The notes: generated by a model from the letters alone, not told the origin. DNA of 64,000 nt from Isoetes taiwanensis (GCA_021234155.1 JAJEKV010000167.1:1-64000); one strand, 5' to 3'. Shown: positions 1 to 12,919, numbered from the stretch's first letter. Made by a program: numbers and translations.

Positions 1-1310
1 TTATAATGCTTGCTAAGGTCATTATTGTAATGCCTTTCTTTTGACATTGTTATACTTTGAAGCTCATTCTCTTTGTGTATTGTATTGGGTGTTGATGGGT
101 AGTAAGCTTTCCAAAACCCTAAACTAAGAGTAAAGACCATCGCTTTTATTCTCGTAAAGCATGAGCACGCGAAAGATATTTCTTTTCTGCTCTACTTTAT
201 TTCATTCTCGTTTCTACTATGCGTGGCATATTATATATCTTAGTCGATATACATTTTATTTTTGTACTTCTTTGCATGTTACAGGATTAAGGACAATAAC
301 TTCTTTATAATAATTCTTTGCATTTTATGCAGTCTTGAGCTTCTTGTACTTTTCATTGCTTTTCGCATGCAAATACCATGAATAATTGCAAGATAGTGGA
401 CCGTGTCGTTAAAAATGTCAGCTAGTGGGGCACAACTTTTGGCCGAGAAAGCGTTCCAGCACTAAGTCACGAAACTGGGGCGTCAAGCCCGTCCGCCTTC
501 TCCCTCCTTTCCCACGGTAGCGAAAACTTCAGGTCGGTGTTCTTGTTGTGATGATGGAGCATGGAAGCAGCGGATGATTTCACCATCGGAGATGCAATGC
601 AATTGAGTTGAAGCCGAGGAAAAAGCGGTTGGAAAATAATATCGCGAGGATCGAGATTGGGATGCATTTGGACAAAGAAGTTGAACAAAGGGAAGATAAA
701 ATGGCATTGTGCAAGGCATCTTCAAGAGAAGTTGGAAACACTCTGTGAAAAATCTACAAAAATTGTCACAACAAAGTAAGAAACAATACGGCCCTTGATT
801 TTGCGTTTGAAAATTGCACTAGATCAATGCGCACGAACACAAAATGGCTGGGCATTTGGTCGGCACATCAAAGATACCACAACAATAGACAAGTAAAAAA
901 CGGGCGTGACAAGTTGTAGCAAATATTAGAAACTGAAATGAAAGAAAGCCAAAGGTGGCCAAATGATCAAATGAGGTCATAGGCATGTGGGGAAAACATA
1001 AAAAACCTTAGAGAATGCAAAGATGAGATTGGAAAAATCGGTTTACTTATCACAAAGAATCTGGAATTAGGAAGTGAGCTGAAAGGCAATGAGAAGGCCT
1101 CCGATTCTGTAAAAATGATGTTGGAAGAATTTGAGAAAATAGTTGGAAGAGCAAACCCTGAATGATTTGGCTACAAAACAAAGAGGAGTTCAAAAGCAAT
1201 CCAACATGTGAGTTGGAGGCGAGAAATTAAAGATTTGGAGCATCCGAGGATGGAAACTTAGTACAGAACAAGGTACAAAAAGCAATGAACCCCACATCAT
1301 TAGCCAATGA
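1..1310. other. AT-rich stretch without an intact gene
   Basis: No convincing coding frame is seen. Short plus-strand stretches rich in Lys, Glu and Leu (from about 690 to 1310) look like decayed coiled-coil coding sequence and may be the 5' part of the phosphatase relic that follows, but stops interrupt every frame. Confidence 0.4.
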
Positions 1311-3195
1311 GCGGTCAATAAACTCAAACTTGAGGAGGAGTTAAAAGTTCTCGAAGAAGAAACGAAGAGACTTCTACATTTCTACATAAAATATTTGTGG
1401 AAGCTGAAAATGGATACTCACACAACATTTAGCATCTCTACTATTATCACAGAGATAAGTTGCTAGTGGAAGATTCATTTTATACATGTTAGGCATGTGG
1501 TCTGAATTCACTAAAGCTACGGTTAAGTTTAGCACTGAATTGCCAACATGACCAGTATCATATAGCTTGTTGTTCATTGTTGAGAGGAGGACAATGTATT
1601 CATGGTTTGCCTTCGGTGCGGGAAGGGTGTATTTGTGAGCTAGGTTTTAGCCATGTGCAGTGCTTCAAAATGAGTACACCAAAAGGATGTGTTAATCCAT
1701 TCACGCGCAATTGAGGTCTCACTGCTGAGGTTCAAAGAAGGACAATGGTGCCATTTGAAGATGCACAACACCTTGAAAGTCCTATAGAATCTGATCAATT
1801 GTGGTGATTTGATTACCAGCAGAAACCACCACCACCGGTCAAGAAACTGTCCGAAAATTTATAGAAAGAAATTTTGTAAACATGAAAAGACCATCGGAAA
1901 AAACAAGACCGATTGTACACTGAAGCACCTAAGGAAGTTGAGGGGAGTAATTCCATGGATGAAAACCTTGTTGAATATTTGCAGAAAGGAAAGGACGAGA
2001 ACAAACAAGGGGGTAAGGAGGATAGCAAAGTAGTTGTTAGGGCTACAAGAAAGAGAACAAAGTAGCTATGCAAAAAGATGCAGAAGGGCCCTCAATCATG
2101 ACACCACACATACTCGAAGTGTGTTCAAGAAAAATGCGTGAAGGCCCCCCAGAGTTTCAGTGAGCCCGATCTTCAACAAATGATTCTTTGCCATTACTAA
2201 CCACGAAAAGGGGTATAAAGCATTGTTGGGCAAGAAGGCCACAAATTTAGTGTTGATTAAAAACATTGAATATTATTGATTTTCTTTTGTTGCATTCCTT
2301 GTGGGATTACCAGTTCATACATTTAGGTCGAATCTGCTGTTGATCTGAAAAGGTTTCCACATTCAACCCATTTTTCATTTTCATCTTCATCTATTTATTC
2401 ATGTAGTAATTCTGTTGTGTAGGTATTGAGGGATGTTCCAACATACTAAATATTGATTTGCCAGCCAAAGATAAACTCATTGTCTTGGATTTAAATGGTG
2501 TGTTGGTAAAAACATTTGGTGCAAATGAACACATACAGCTTGGAAGCGGGATTGACAAATGACATACACTAGCGTAAAGAAGTGATATTCCGGTGGAAGA
2601 GTGTTCTTCTTGAAGACTTTGTTAAGTGTTGTGTTGGTATATGGTCATCAATGCAACTCTCCAATGTGGAAGATGTCTTTTGCAAGTACTATGTCAGTTG
2701 AGGGGGAATTTGACGAATTTGTATGGGAATGGCGGGAAAAATGTGTGCGCACTTGGGGTTTCACCACCCTAACAAACTGGCTGTCCAGTCATGATGAAAC
2801 ACTTGGGGAAATATATAGTCATACCCAAGATTCTCGGGTAAGACTTTGCTTCTTGATGATTCATTGTACAAGTCTTACCTTAGCAAGACCACGGAAATTT
2901 AAATTTTGCATTCCAAGAAGATGGATGTCCATGATGAAGTGCTACCGGTACTCACCCAAAGATAGAAAAATACTGCAGGCCAAAGGCCGAGGAAGAAATG
3001 AAATTCTTGGTGAAAATACACATAGATACAAGCCTTGGCCTAAGAGCAGATAGAAGATTATGAAGAGCTATGCTTGGAAAAAATACCGGAAAAGCGATTA
3101 GATTCTGGGTTTGTGAAGGAGGTGGAGAAGGTTTATGGTGATGGCGGCTTGTCATTCTCCATGATTATTGGTCTGTTTGGTCATTTTATTTAGGC
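1310..3195 (+). pseudogene. FCP1/NLI-interacting-factor-like phosphatase relic (left copy)
   Basis: This is a degenerate plus-strand gene. In order it shows: a coiled-coil remnant near 1330-1380 (LEEELKVLEEETKRLL); a possible Cys-rich finger near 1600-1640 (VCLRCGKG); an FCP1-type HAD catalytic motif at about 2465-2515 (KLIVLDLNGVLVKTFG, matching DxNGxL); the following core strand at about 2615-2665 (VGIWSSMQLSNVEDVF); an aromatic segment (FVWEW) near 2715; the third HAD motif at about 2838-2880 (GKTLLLDDSLYK); and a C-terminal IDTSLG plus acidic tail ending near 3170. These pieces lie in different frames with stops between them, so no full product is possible. FCP1-domain proteins are Mg-dependent Ser/Thr phosphatases, some acting on the RNA polymerase II CTD; activity here is not expected. 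It has the same order of parts as the minus-strand locus near 57-60 kb. Confidence 0.8.
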
Positions 3196-3860
3196 CAAAG
3201 GAATCTACACTTTCATGTACCATCTTTATCTTAATTTAAAATATTTTTTGCTATATTGTTTATGTAGTTCAATGTAGAGACTTGTCTATAAAGTTTTTGC
3301 TATATTGTTTATATATACTTCAATCTTGTTGAAAGGGATGCTTAAAACTTATCAAGTGCTTAAAAAAAATTACGCAAGTGCTATGGTTTTGAGTCTTAAT
3401 GGCAGTCTGCTTGTTGTCTTTGTGTGAGATACTTTTATGTAGTTGCTTAATGTCATCCTGTGCTTACCCTTGTCATCTTGGTGGAGTGCGATTCTTATTG
3501 TTAAGCCATATAACCCTATTAAAGTAGTTGTTTATTGCGCAAGTGCTGCATTAAAGGCTTGTTACTCACCAGCCTTGCTGAAAGTGATTAAAATGCGTTT
3601 AGTGTTTGAAACTAATGAAAGAGCTAGAGCACTGTTACATTCAAGCAGAATCTGAATGGACTGCACAGGAATTCGAACTTCATAAATTTGATAGATAGAC
3701 AAAAATAACATTTCATAGATGAAGAAGAAGAGATCTCAATGAAACAAGAAACAAAGTTACAACAAAGTTTGATGGTAAACAAGATTTTTTATAAAAAAAA
3801 GGCCATTAGGCCAATGTATTAAATTTTACAAAATTTTTACAAAATTTTAGCCCCGAGAGG
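3196..3860. other. Non-coding stretch
   Basis: AT-rich DNA with poly-T and poly-A runs and a repeated short phrase (tgctatattgtttatgtagttcaa, in two variants near 3250 and 3300). No gene is seen. Confidence 0.5.
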
Positions 3861-3865
3861 CCGCT

Positions 3866-3962
3866 GTATTCTTCAAAGGGGTGTCTTCTTCAAAGGGGGT
3901 TGTCTTCTTCATCAAGGGGGTGTCTTCTTCAAGGGGTGTCTTCTTCATCATCTGCTTCCCCT
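3866..3962 (+). repeat. Minisatellite, unit about 17-24 bp (cttcttcaaaggggtgt)
   Basis: Four to five imperfect head-to-tail copies of a CTTCTTC-A-rich/GGGGTGT unit are visible. No coding frame is suggested. Confidence 0.75.
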
Positions 3963-4107
3963 CGATTCATTCTCCATCCATCAGAACAAATGAAACAAAC
4001 GAAAAATTAAACAAACGAAGATTAAACAAACAAAAAAAATGAAAACAGGAAACAAATGAAAATTTGTGCATGTACCTTTAAGGAAAAGCCCCGAGCTCCT
4101 CCGTCGT

Positions 4108-4166
4108 CGCCTTCCCTCGTCTTCCTCTTCCTCTTCCTCTTCCTCTTCCTCTTCTTTCCTCGCCTC
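4108..4166 (+). repeat. CTTCCT/CTTCTT microsatellite
   Basis: A pyrimidine-rich simple repeat (cttcctcttcctcttcctct). It gives a long Glu run in a minus-strand frame, which is an artefact of the repeat. Confidence 0.85.
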
Positions 4167-4269
4167 CTCTTCCTCTTTCCTTAAGCCTATCCATCCCCTC
4201 GCATCACGGCGGTGACATATTCCTAATTCATTTCTCTCGATTCTCATTTTCCATTCCTCATAGGAATCA

Positions 4270-4620
4270 GAAGATGAGGAATCGAATCGACTCCTCAAAC
4301 CGGGAGGCGTGAGAGTGGGCGGAGAGGAGGCAGCAGAGGGGGGGCAGCAAGCAACCTCCCGGCGGAAGAGTGGAGGAACACCTCTTCGACGCCAGTGCCC
4401 GCCGAGGTGACCTCCGCCCCTCGCCACGCGCTCGCCTCATGCCTGAGGATTGGGAGGATTGGCGGAGTGCGAGGGAGGAATTGGCGGGCGATGAATTAGA
4501 GCTTGTAGGGCGTGAGCTGGAGCTTGTGGGCTTAATACCGCTAAGTCTCCGCTTTAGGGCGCAAGCACGATAAACCTCACACGCCACGGAACAATTAATT
4601 GTAACCAGCCGCAATATTTC
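4270..4620. other. GC-rich island, unidentified
   Basis: This short stretch is clearly more GC- and CpG-rich than its surroundings and is open on both strands (about 115 codons minus, 67 codons plus). The minus frame is Ser/Arg/Pro-rich and resembles a transit-peptide or 5'-leader composition rather than a domain. It could be the promoter or first exon of a lost gene. No family is recognised. Confidence 0.3.
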
Positions 4621-5399
4621 TCGGTATGACTACCCAATTGACACATGTCATCAAGGAAACGCCTTGACAATATAATTTTGCCAAGAATGTTGGGATAGTG
4701 ATGGTACCAAAATAAATAATTGAACCTTATTCCAATGTCACAAATCTACATTCTTATAAAACAACAATTCAATCTTCAATTGATATACGTGTCCATGCAC
4801 ACCACCCTTGTGCATCCCTCACTATTGTTAATATATATAAAAATATGTGCTTACATGCTTAGGTCTTTGGAACAACAAATCACTTGAAAAGAATAACATC
4901 AATTTGTTTTAGTGTCAAACAATTACATTGTTATTGGGAGGCCCGGCCATAATTTTTCATGGGTCTCCTGTGAAATTTCGCATATGTCTGCCTTCTAGTT
5001 TTCCATATTAATTTTAGGATATCTTACCACATGGCTGTGCACGGAGGCTTGGGTTGTTTAGTGAGCAACATATATACTTGAAATTACCCAAGAATTGATA
5101 ATACAATCCACTTAAGATAACCTCATGCACTCCAAATTTTTTGCCCCATCCATCTTTGTATGAATCTTCAAGTGTGCATTTGGGTTCACATTGCGCTTGA
5201 GGATGTAGAAGTCCACACCCTCAATTGTCTACCTCAGCATTCACCGCAAAATTGTCACCCACCTCTACCAAATTACTGATCCATTCATTGGCTTGTTCAA
5301 GAGTCTCCTTTTTCTTCTCAACTCCCCTGTTTTAAATTCGGTTACCTCCCACTTTCCAAATCTACGTATTGATGCAGGAGTCCCAATTATGATCCATGC

Positions 5400-7870
5400 A
5401 AAACGAAAGGGAAACATGACGGGCATCTATGAGCAAGCCTGTTTGGTCTAGTCCTGGCGACAGTGTCCTGATGGAATCTTCTTTGTGCCTTTGAGTGTTT
5501 CAATTTCATATTCTTCCATGTTTGCCACAAATAAAGGGTTCAATTTCCCAAAAATATCTTTTTGATCTCATCTGTTTCATCGATCGTAGGCTGGCAAAAA
5601 ATATGTACCACGAAATTTTATAATATCTTTAGCATGCCTCCGCTTGCACACCATTGGGTTTGAGTTGTTCCTTACTTAGCGACCTTTTGATAATGTAAAG
5701 ACACGCACCATCATGTTCACCTTTACCATGGCATGAGGCAAAGTAGTTCCACACTATTTCCTTTGTCATTGATTGTGAAGTACCGCCTAAGAAAAAAAAA
5801 AAGTTTTCTCGACTTGAATTGTGATGAGCAGCCATCACTCCAAAACCAATGCTTCTCATACTCTATTTCGTTGCTCCTTAAGCCATGCAACATGCTTTTT
5901 GTAGGCGGTGTTCCACAAATAATGAGTCATGCACTTTATCATCGAAAATGTAAAAGTGAGTCTCTTTTATGATCTTCCTACCGTTGTTGAGTCTATTCTT
6001 TGATCCGCTCCAACCTTACGTTCTTTTTCTCTTCTTTTTGAAGTCTTCTTAAATGCGACAGCGAATGGTGGAATATCGTTACTTTTGTCATGCCTATATG
6101 TTATGTGAACAAGTATAGAAACTTATGGTCTACGTATGCGCATTGATGGGGCTCATTCCGGATCTTGATGTAATTTTTTCGCAAAGTCAATAACGGATAC
6201 AATTGTATCTTCACGGAAATAATGACACACAATGTTTAAACTGATTGGCACATAATGTGCTATGTAATTGTGTGGAACAAAATCTGATATTACCTTCTTC
6301 ACTTCCTCTTGAAATTCTTTGGGTTCTTCACTTCATACATACTAATCTCAAGGCAGTTTGTACCTCAAAGCCTTTCTTGATCCCTGAATTCTCGTCCCGG
6401 TCCACGGGTTGCTTTTCAAATGTCTTCCAATTAACTAGTAATGAACCCGTGGCCATCCATTTCTGTGGACATTTTCTAATTCTATCCAACCCACATTTTT
6501 TACACGCCAACATCAAGCGCTTATGATCAAACCACTCCTCATCATCACCTTTGTTTGCCCAGACCACTTGTCTCCATAAATCACCGGTAATTTGATTGTA
6601 TGCTCCTTGGCTGCACATTCTCCGGCGAGGCCAAATCTCCAAGATGGCCAATTGTCATGAACTCCACCCGATTTTCTCGGCATTGCTCAATCCTTGCATG
6701 ATGTATTCAAATTTCAAGTGGTAAATGCAACATGTATGCCCTCTCGCACCATCCTCCTTACAAAACTAGGTTTCAACCTCTCAAAAGTCTACGAAATGCA
6801 ATTTTGATATGAGGATTCTCCTCTCTAAACCCAGGTAGAATTGCAACCTGTGGGAAATCGTGTGAATGCCAAATAAATGCTACATATAATGAACCCTACA
6901 ATATAGGATGAATACTTACTTACTTGCTGACTTCAAGAAGGTGAATTGGATGTTCCATCTTTATTCCCGTCTCGATACATACTTCCCTCCGTCTTTCTTG
7001 TATGGAGAAACTCTTGTATTTTCTCGTCGAGAACTTGATAACAGCCTTTCTATTGTGATCTAACATGCTATCCATCCGCTTCCTCCTCCCGAACATTGAC
7101 CAAGGTCCTTCCCCTTTGTTAGCTTGCACCCTTCTTTGAAAAGCATTTGAAATTGTTTTTTCGGGGATCTTGAGCAATCAGCCACTTTTCGCTTGATTCA
7201 ATGGCTTGACACCATTTGTACCTACTTCAGCGCCATTATCGGGGTGGACTTCCTTTAATGAAGCATGTCATAATTCCTCTCAAACTTATGTTCTTGCATT
7301 GTTTCCTTCAAATTCTTCACCATTTGCTTTCGGCCATATAGTAACCTGCTTAGATTTCTTTATAGAAGCAATTGGTAAAATCCTTGCCCTCCAAAGAAGA
7401 CGTCAAGGATGCGCCTTTGTCATTGTCATCAACATTTGTCTTGATTTGGTTGAATACTTCATAAATTTCTCCCCCAAATTTCTCTTATTCTCTTGGTCAC
7501 TTTCGGCCTCAATTTCTTATTATTCGTCTTTTGAAGCTGAATCTTTAGAAGAGAAATTCTTCTTCATTGCTACCTTCTTTGCATACAATCTCGCCTCGAT
7601 CTCTTCTTGCTGTATCAATGGCTCTCAGAATTGAACGGGAGAGGAATTGGGTTTCATCTATCCCGATTTACGTGTATTGCCGAATTGGTGAGGGCAAATT
7701 GTTGAATTTCGTTCGTGCAATTCTTGGAAACAATTAGTCCCTCCATTTTGCTTGAATTCAAGATGGGTTAGCCCGCCATCCGGGAATATGGCGGGGCTCT
7801 GAGGTGCATTCATGTTTCCGCACCAAACATGTTCATGATTCTCTCTTTTGTCATTTGACGGGCGGCGCAC
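5400..7870 (-). pseudogene. Degenerate transposase-like gene with HGKGxxDG motif
   Basis: Minus-strand coding relics lie in a consistent order: a segment with RRVQANKGEGPWSMFGRRKR near 7020-7135; a segment ending in EHPIHLLEVSK near 6925-6960; a Cys-containing block near 6450-6600 (WFDHKRLMLACKKCGLDR); FVPHNYIAHYVPISLN near 6220-6280; then WSDGCSSQFKS near 5800-5830 and WNYFASCHGKGEHDGA near 5700-5760, followed by KEQLKPNG. Stops and frame changes separate the blocks. The pattern of an Asp-containing strand with QFKS and HGKGxxDG recurs in large eukaryotic transposon-encoded proteins of uncertain name. I infer a decayed transposase with an RNase H-like core. A second copy lies at 39.6-40.2 kb. 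The exact superfamily is unknown to me. Confidence 0.55.
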
Positions 7871-7879
7871 CTACATGTC

Positions 7880-10800
7880 AATACTTTCAATCACGCCGTC
7901 GTGTTTAAAACACACCGATTTTAAGCACTTGTAAGCGTCCGGACGGTGATTTCTCGCTACCCAAGACCGATTTTGCACCCAAATGCGCCATTAAGATAAT
8001 TTTAAGCACATTTCTGGAACCTAAGTGTCCATATCTTTCTTAAGTGATCTCTACATCACTCTCTTTACAATTAATTTACGATATGCAATTTTTGTGCATG
8101 TACGCCCCTCATTAAGTAATTTACGCTTCGGCGACATTTTCAACATCGAGTTTTATGGATCACATATCACCGCTAGCTTTGCTTGAGTTGCGAAAATGAT
8201 ATATAGAACACAATGCAACCTTGTTACCCGTCGGCACAACTTATTTATAATGACACTCAATTTTGTTATTTCACCATGCGTGATGTGCTTTAAAACCGGC
8301 TTGACCATACTGTTTCTCATTCTCGGTGGACTTGCAATTGCAACCGCTTTTACGTGCATTAATCCCTTTGCAGCCTAATCTTCTTTTTGCCCTCGCTATG
8401 CCTTTTTTATTTTCAGGAGCCTTTGTTCCATCACAAAACATCACAGCTTACCATCATGATTACCTTTGGGAGACCCACCATCTTGACCTACCAATTGTTG
8501 AGGCAATCTCATTTCCGGCTTGGACAATAATTTCAAGTCCCGCTTCATCATGGGAATCCTGCTTGTTGTAAGTCCATAATTTTTACTTTTTGGCAAAGCT
8601 AATTACCTTGCTTATGCAGGCTACACGGGTTCAAGTGCATGGAAAGTTTGTCTCTGGAGTTTTGCTACCTTCGCAACTCTGCACTACAGAAGTTAGAGGT
8701 CTGTAATCTGTTATAAATAGAAGGATGACATACGTTGTTTGCAGATTCGTTTTCCTGTTGGTGCAACACACGATATTGCAATCACAGTTTTATGTTTATG
8801 AATTCCCCAATCGTGATGGTCTGCATCATATCATTGGGTTTCAAAGAGTTGGATATTGAGCTTTCATCCTTACCATGGGATATGAATATATCATGGCTGG
8901 CAATTTAGTACATATCAAGAACCATGTATTCTTTTGTCTCAAGCCAATTGTTCCTGCAGTCAAAAGGAGTATTGACTCACTGTACCTACACCAACACTTT
9001 TAATATGTACAAAAATCTATTGCATTCTAATGGTCATAAAATATACATAGTCATTACAGATAAGGATTGCTTGTATTGCTCATGTCTTTATGCACCATAC
9101 TGGCTGCTTCAGAAAGTGCAACCTATCTCAGCAGAGAGGTACTCCAAATCTGCAGCAAGGTCGACAGGAGCTCTGGCTCTGGTATTTTCAATCTTTTTGA
9201 AACCTAGCAAACAGAAGGACAAACATTTAGCTAAGATTATTCTAATCTTCCCTATTTTCTCCATGCATGTTACCTTCAGAATGTTTCCAGGCAAAGCTTA
9301 TTCCACCCTTCAATCAAATCTGCAAAACAGTCACACAATTTTGCGTGATGATCAACAACTACATGTGAGATGGTGCCCTGGGATCACTACAAAATTAGCA
9401 GACATTTGAACATAGAATAGAGACAGAGAAAGCATACATATTCTAGGATAAGCCACGTCGAACATGGCAGCCCATGGTCGTTTCCAATTCCAATTTCTCA
9501 TATTTCTACAAATAAGAATATTTCTCATATTTTTAATCTCAGTCATTGCCAGCAAGACCCAGCTTGGCAGGCTCCAAAACCTAAACAATATGTAGAAACC
9601 CACATGAAAAACCCGCAAAAACAATTCTTGAACTAAGATGTTTGCCGGATTCATATTGAGCTTTTGAAGCAATGATAGACAAAGGCACGCGAGGCACCAC
9701 ATTTAATTTCTAACATCATAGATGCCTCACCATGACCACATTCATGTCTCTAGACAATCCGGCAATGTAGTCTGCACACTGCAGACTTACAACAGTAAGA
9801 AAACATGCCCTAGTAAAGAATGTCCCTTGCATAATTACTTTGGTGCATCATGCGAAGAATTTTTCAAGGAGCTCACCCCTGTCCATCCCTTGCTGTCATC
9901 AAGCACTCTATTTTCTTATTTCTATGCAACTCTTTCACCGGATTGAGAAGCAAGCATCTAGAGTTATGGAGGTTAAGGTTAAGCATGGGATATAGGGACA
10001 CCCTCTCCTAACGGCTAATAGAAACCTGTCACATAACTTTGCCCTTCGATAACAGAAATTTTTTTTGTCCAGTGTGGGCCGTCAAATTTGCTCAGGTTAA
10101 TTCTAGCTGCCCGATCTAGGGCGTGATCCATGACAAATAAATCTTCATGGCAAATAATTGATCTGCTCCAAGCCGATCAAAAATAAAAAAGATCTCAGAT
10201 TATGAAGGAAGCTAAAATCGTTCAGAGGCGTGTATGCCATTGCTCTAGATGCTCCTGCATTTGTAGAACCCTAGTGCAGTTCTCTGCTCCGGTGATGGTC
10301 TATTGCAGAAAACTCTGCTTCGATGATCAAAGCCTACAGAGATCAGCCTAAGTTTCTGCAACTTACCGTGGCTCCAACACAGGAATGCCCCTTGTTGATC
10401 CAAAAAGCATGATAAGGATGAACTCGAAATGAATGCATCCCTTCCTTGTGTTCAACAAAATTGGCCCATCGGATCTACTCGTTGAATTCTAGCCATTGGA
10501 TTTAGGGCTGGATTCAACACCGCATAACATTATAATATAGGATAAGATAATATGTTATATTAAAAAAAAGCAAGGATAAAAAAACTAATAAAATTTTGAC
10601 CAACGTTTTTATCATACATACGTATAATATGTTTGTTTCGAAAAATACGTTTGGTATATGTAAAATATGCTTATTTATACAACACTGGTTGCATTTACAG
10701 TTATAAATGGAGCCCTAGCATATATAAACAACCAGCACACAGAATAAGGTTTTCTTAAAGCAAAAATGGGTTACATAGCTGTGGTTAGGGAGTATCAATC

Positions 10801-11335
10801 CCAAAAAGATCTGCATGGAGTATTTGAAATGTAAGCTAACGACAGATTTAAACGCCAAGTTTTTTTTTTTATGATTAGCAACAACCTTTCTATTCTTTCT
10901 TATTTCATATGATGCAATTGAATTTTCATTGCATCCGCAATTCCAGAAGACTTTCATGGTACGTGATACAAATTTTTGGTTTGGGCAAACTACTATGACA
11001 TTACCATATCAAGATATTTTATAGCACATGCATTTAGAATTAGTATCATTGTTGCTTGATAGTACGCTTAAGATAGCATCTTAACATGGAAAGATTCAGG
11101 GTCTGATCAACTTAATCTATGCAAAATTAGCTCCTATAAGAATGTTAATCATGATTTTCTCCATATTAAAGAGCTCCAATATCCGTCTTAATGTGTGCAA
11201 AATTACAATGATTTCATAGCTTATATGGGTGTTCCTGTGCCTTTAGTCTTAAAGGCATTGGCATTTTGTTGCAAAGACCAATGTTTTAGCATTCACAATA
11301 ACGGACAGGCAAAGCAAACAGTTGTTGTCATTTTT
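7880..11335. other. Long stretch without a recognised gene
   Basis: This stretch holds scattered open frames, the longest being 161 codons on the plus strand at 8924-9409, which matches nothing I recognise and has no domain, signal or membrane pattern. A short piece at 8620-8700 has an acceptor-like GCAG, an open frame (ATRVQVHGKFVSGVLLPSQL) and then TAG, and could be a lost exon. Near 10040-10520 there are several splice-like sequences but no frame. Otherwise AT-rich non-coding DNA. Confidence 0.4.
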
Positions 11336-11338
11336 ATT

Positions 11339-11496
11339 TGTAACAGGCCCATGGTAGACCGCTCGAGTATTCGATCCTTGAATGTGCCTGTGGGGTGTTC
11401 CCGAGACACTGGCATAAATAGGTAGAAACGACTACTCATAAACGTCTAGACGGTTTTGCCCAATTGGTTAAGGGCATGTCGGTTAGGAATGTCACA
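11339..11496 (+). mobile_element. TRIM retrotransposon, 5' LTR
   Basis: A 158-bp LTR beginning TGTAACAGGCCC and ending GTCACA, so it has TG...CA ends. It is directly followed by a primer-binding site at 11498-11510 (TTGGTATTAGAGC), which matches the plant initiator-Met tRNA PBS except for one base. The short LTR and short internal region without coding capacity define a terminal-repeat retrotransposon in miniature. Such elements are moved by enzymes of larger retrotransposons. Confidence 0.85.
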
Positions 11497-11650
11497 GTTG
11501 GTATTAGAGCAGGTCTCGAGTTCGAGTCTCCATGGGTGCCTGTATGCATGGGTAATTTACAAAGACTTGGTAATCATTGTGACATGGTATGACATAGACA
11601 TGGTATAGCCTTGGATGCTCGAGGACGAGCATAGTTCTAGTGGGAGAGAC
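11497..11650 (+). mobile_element. TRIM internal region with PBS and polypurine tract
   Basis: The internal region is about 154 bp. It opens with the tRNA-Met-type PBS and closes with a polypurine tract at 11639-11650 (AGTGGGAGAGAC), immediately before the next LTR start (TGTAACGG at 11651). It has no coding sequence. Confidence 0.85.
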
Positions 11651-11818
11651 TGTAACGGGCCCATGGTAGACCGTTCGAGTATTCGATCCTTAAATGTGTA
11701 TGTCATGGTATAGCCTTGGATGCTCGACTAGTGGGAGAGACTGTAACGGGGGTAGACCGTTCGAGTATTCGATCCTTGAATGTGTCTGTAGGGCGAGACA
11801 CCGACATAAATGGGTATT
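11651..11818 (+). mobile_element. Truncated second LTR, second polypurine tract and third partial LTR
   Basis: The second LTR copy (from 11651) matches the first only to about 11700. It then jumps back into internal sequence (tcatggtatagccttggatg), repeats the polypurine tract (11729-11741) and starts a third LTR copy at 11742, which stays recognisable to about 11817. This LTR-internal-LTR-internal-LTR arrangement is what unequal recombination between LTRs of tandem TRIM copies leaves behind. Confidence 0.8.
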
Positions 11819-11819
11819 A

Positions 11820-12510
11820 GCTCATCATAGCATATTCTTGCAACTCTTTCTTCCTTTAGTGCGACTTTGATATTTGATGTAATATAATTGGTTGTTGCTT
11901 TTCCATAAGCATGTTACGAGATTCTTAAAGCAGCGTAAGGACAACTTAATTATTTGGAAGGAAAAATCCTAGAAGTGGCAGCACAGAAAAAGAAAGATAA
12001 AAATAATTATTTGCACAATCATTTACCTATATGTGAGATTATGATGATATAAGAGGCTATTCTGCATGCCAGATTCTTGATATCCATATTAGAAAGTGGA
12101 AAGAGACTACTCCTTTGGAGTGCTGACAGTGTTATTTGCAATGCCACTTTTTGCAAATGTTCCAAGATGCTTGCAGGGACAGTAAAAAGGATATTCACCA
12201 CAGCGTTAGATTTGGGTTAGAAACAAAACTGTATTTATTTCACACTATTGCTGATGTTTTCATAAATATAATATTATGTCTCAGGACCTGTGGTTATGCA
12301 GGCACGTGTGTTGTAAGTTGCACATGTGATTATGCATGCACATGTGTTGTCATTTTAATGCTTATGCTAATTGTCTTTACCATTCGATTTGTTTGCAAGC
12401 ACAAATATACAAGCTGGCTTTGAAGGAAAGTAGAATACAGAAGGGCAGTTGGTCCATTCTAGGGAGATGCAAAATGACCTACAGAGGGCGATTTCTGTAT
12501 TTGAATGGCG
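11820..12510. other. Non-coding stretch
   Basis: AT-rich DNA. A short imperfect repeat of a gcatgcacatgtgttgt-like phrase occurs near 12300-12350. No gene is seen. Confidence 0.45.
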
Positions 12511-12511
12511 C

Positions 12512-12870
12512 ACTTAGAACTCAAAACATGTCTTGCAGGGGCTTTGCCAGGATAAGCCATTTGAAAACTTTATGGATTGTGGCTTCTAGATGAAATATCT
12601 GTAGTTGAAATGTGATTTTCAGGAACTATTTTTCAAATGCAATGTCTAGATTAAAGAATCAAGATCTGCTTTCTTCTGTAAACTGCAGTTATTAATGAGA
12701 AAAAACAGGCCCTATTCAATAAACATTTAGTCTCAAATATCGTTTTAGGAATGGGATGATTGAAGTGGTTTGGCAGTCATATCTAGCCTACTCTATTGAT
12801 CCATTGAACCGTAACGGCATTGCCCTGTATTTCTTGAAGTGTAGAACGTAATGTGCAGATAGAGCTACTT
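12512..12870 (+). repeat. Dispersed repeat, copy 1 of a pair
   Basis: About 350 bp, starting at AACTCAAAACATGTCTTGCAGGGG and ending near GTGCAGATAGAGCT, is diverged but collinear with 17611-17930 in the same orientation. No coding function is seen. Confidence 0.75.
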
Positions 12871-12889
12871 AAATACTACTTAAAATACT

Positions 12890-12918
12890 ACTAGTTATAG
12901 TGCCCGGCGTTGCCGGGC
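12890..12918 (-). mobile_element. Helitron 3' terminus (family A, copy 1)
   Basis: On the minus strand the hairpin GCCCGGC-AAC-GCCGGGC is followed by a 7-nt spacer (ACTATAA) and CTAGT. This is the arrangement of a Helitron 3' end (hairpin, short spacer, CTRRT). The element body would lie at higher coordinates, to the right. No RepHel gene is seen there, so it is presumably non-autonomous. Its 5' TC end was not identified. Confidence 0.75.
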
Positions 12919-12919
12919 C

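Noticed and set aside
9384-9405. Second CACTA terminus (CACTACAAAATTAGC)
   Set aside because: No subterminal repeat array and no partner terminus; the match is too short to support.
8924-9409. 161-codon plus-strand open frame as a gene
   Set aside because: No recognisable domain, start context or codon pattern; treated as chance in AT-rich DNA.
11455-11540. tRNA gene or tRNA-derived SINE (tggttaagggc, gagttcgagtctcc)
   Set aside because: The stretch is explained by the TRIM LTR end, its primer-binding site and internal region; no cloverleaf forms.
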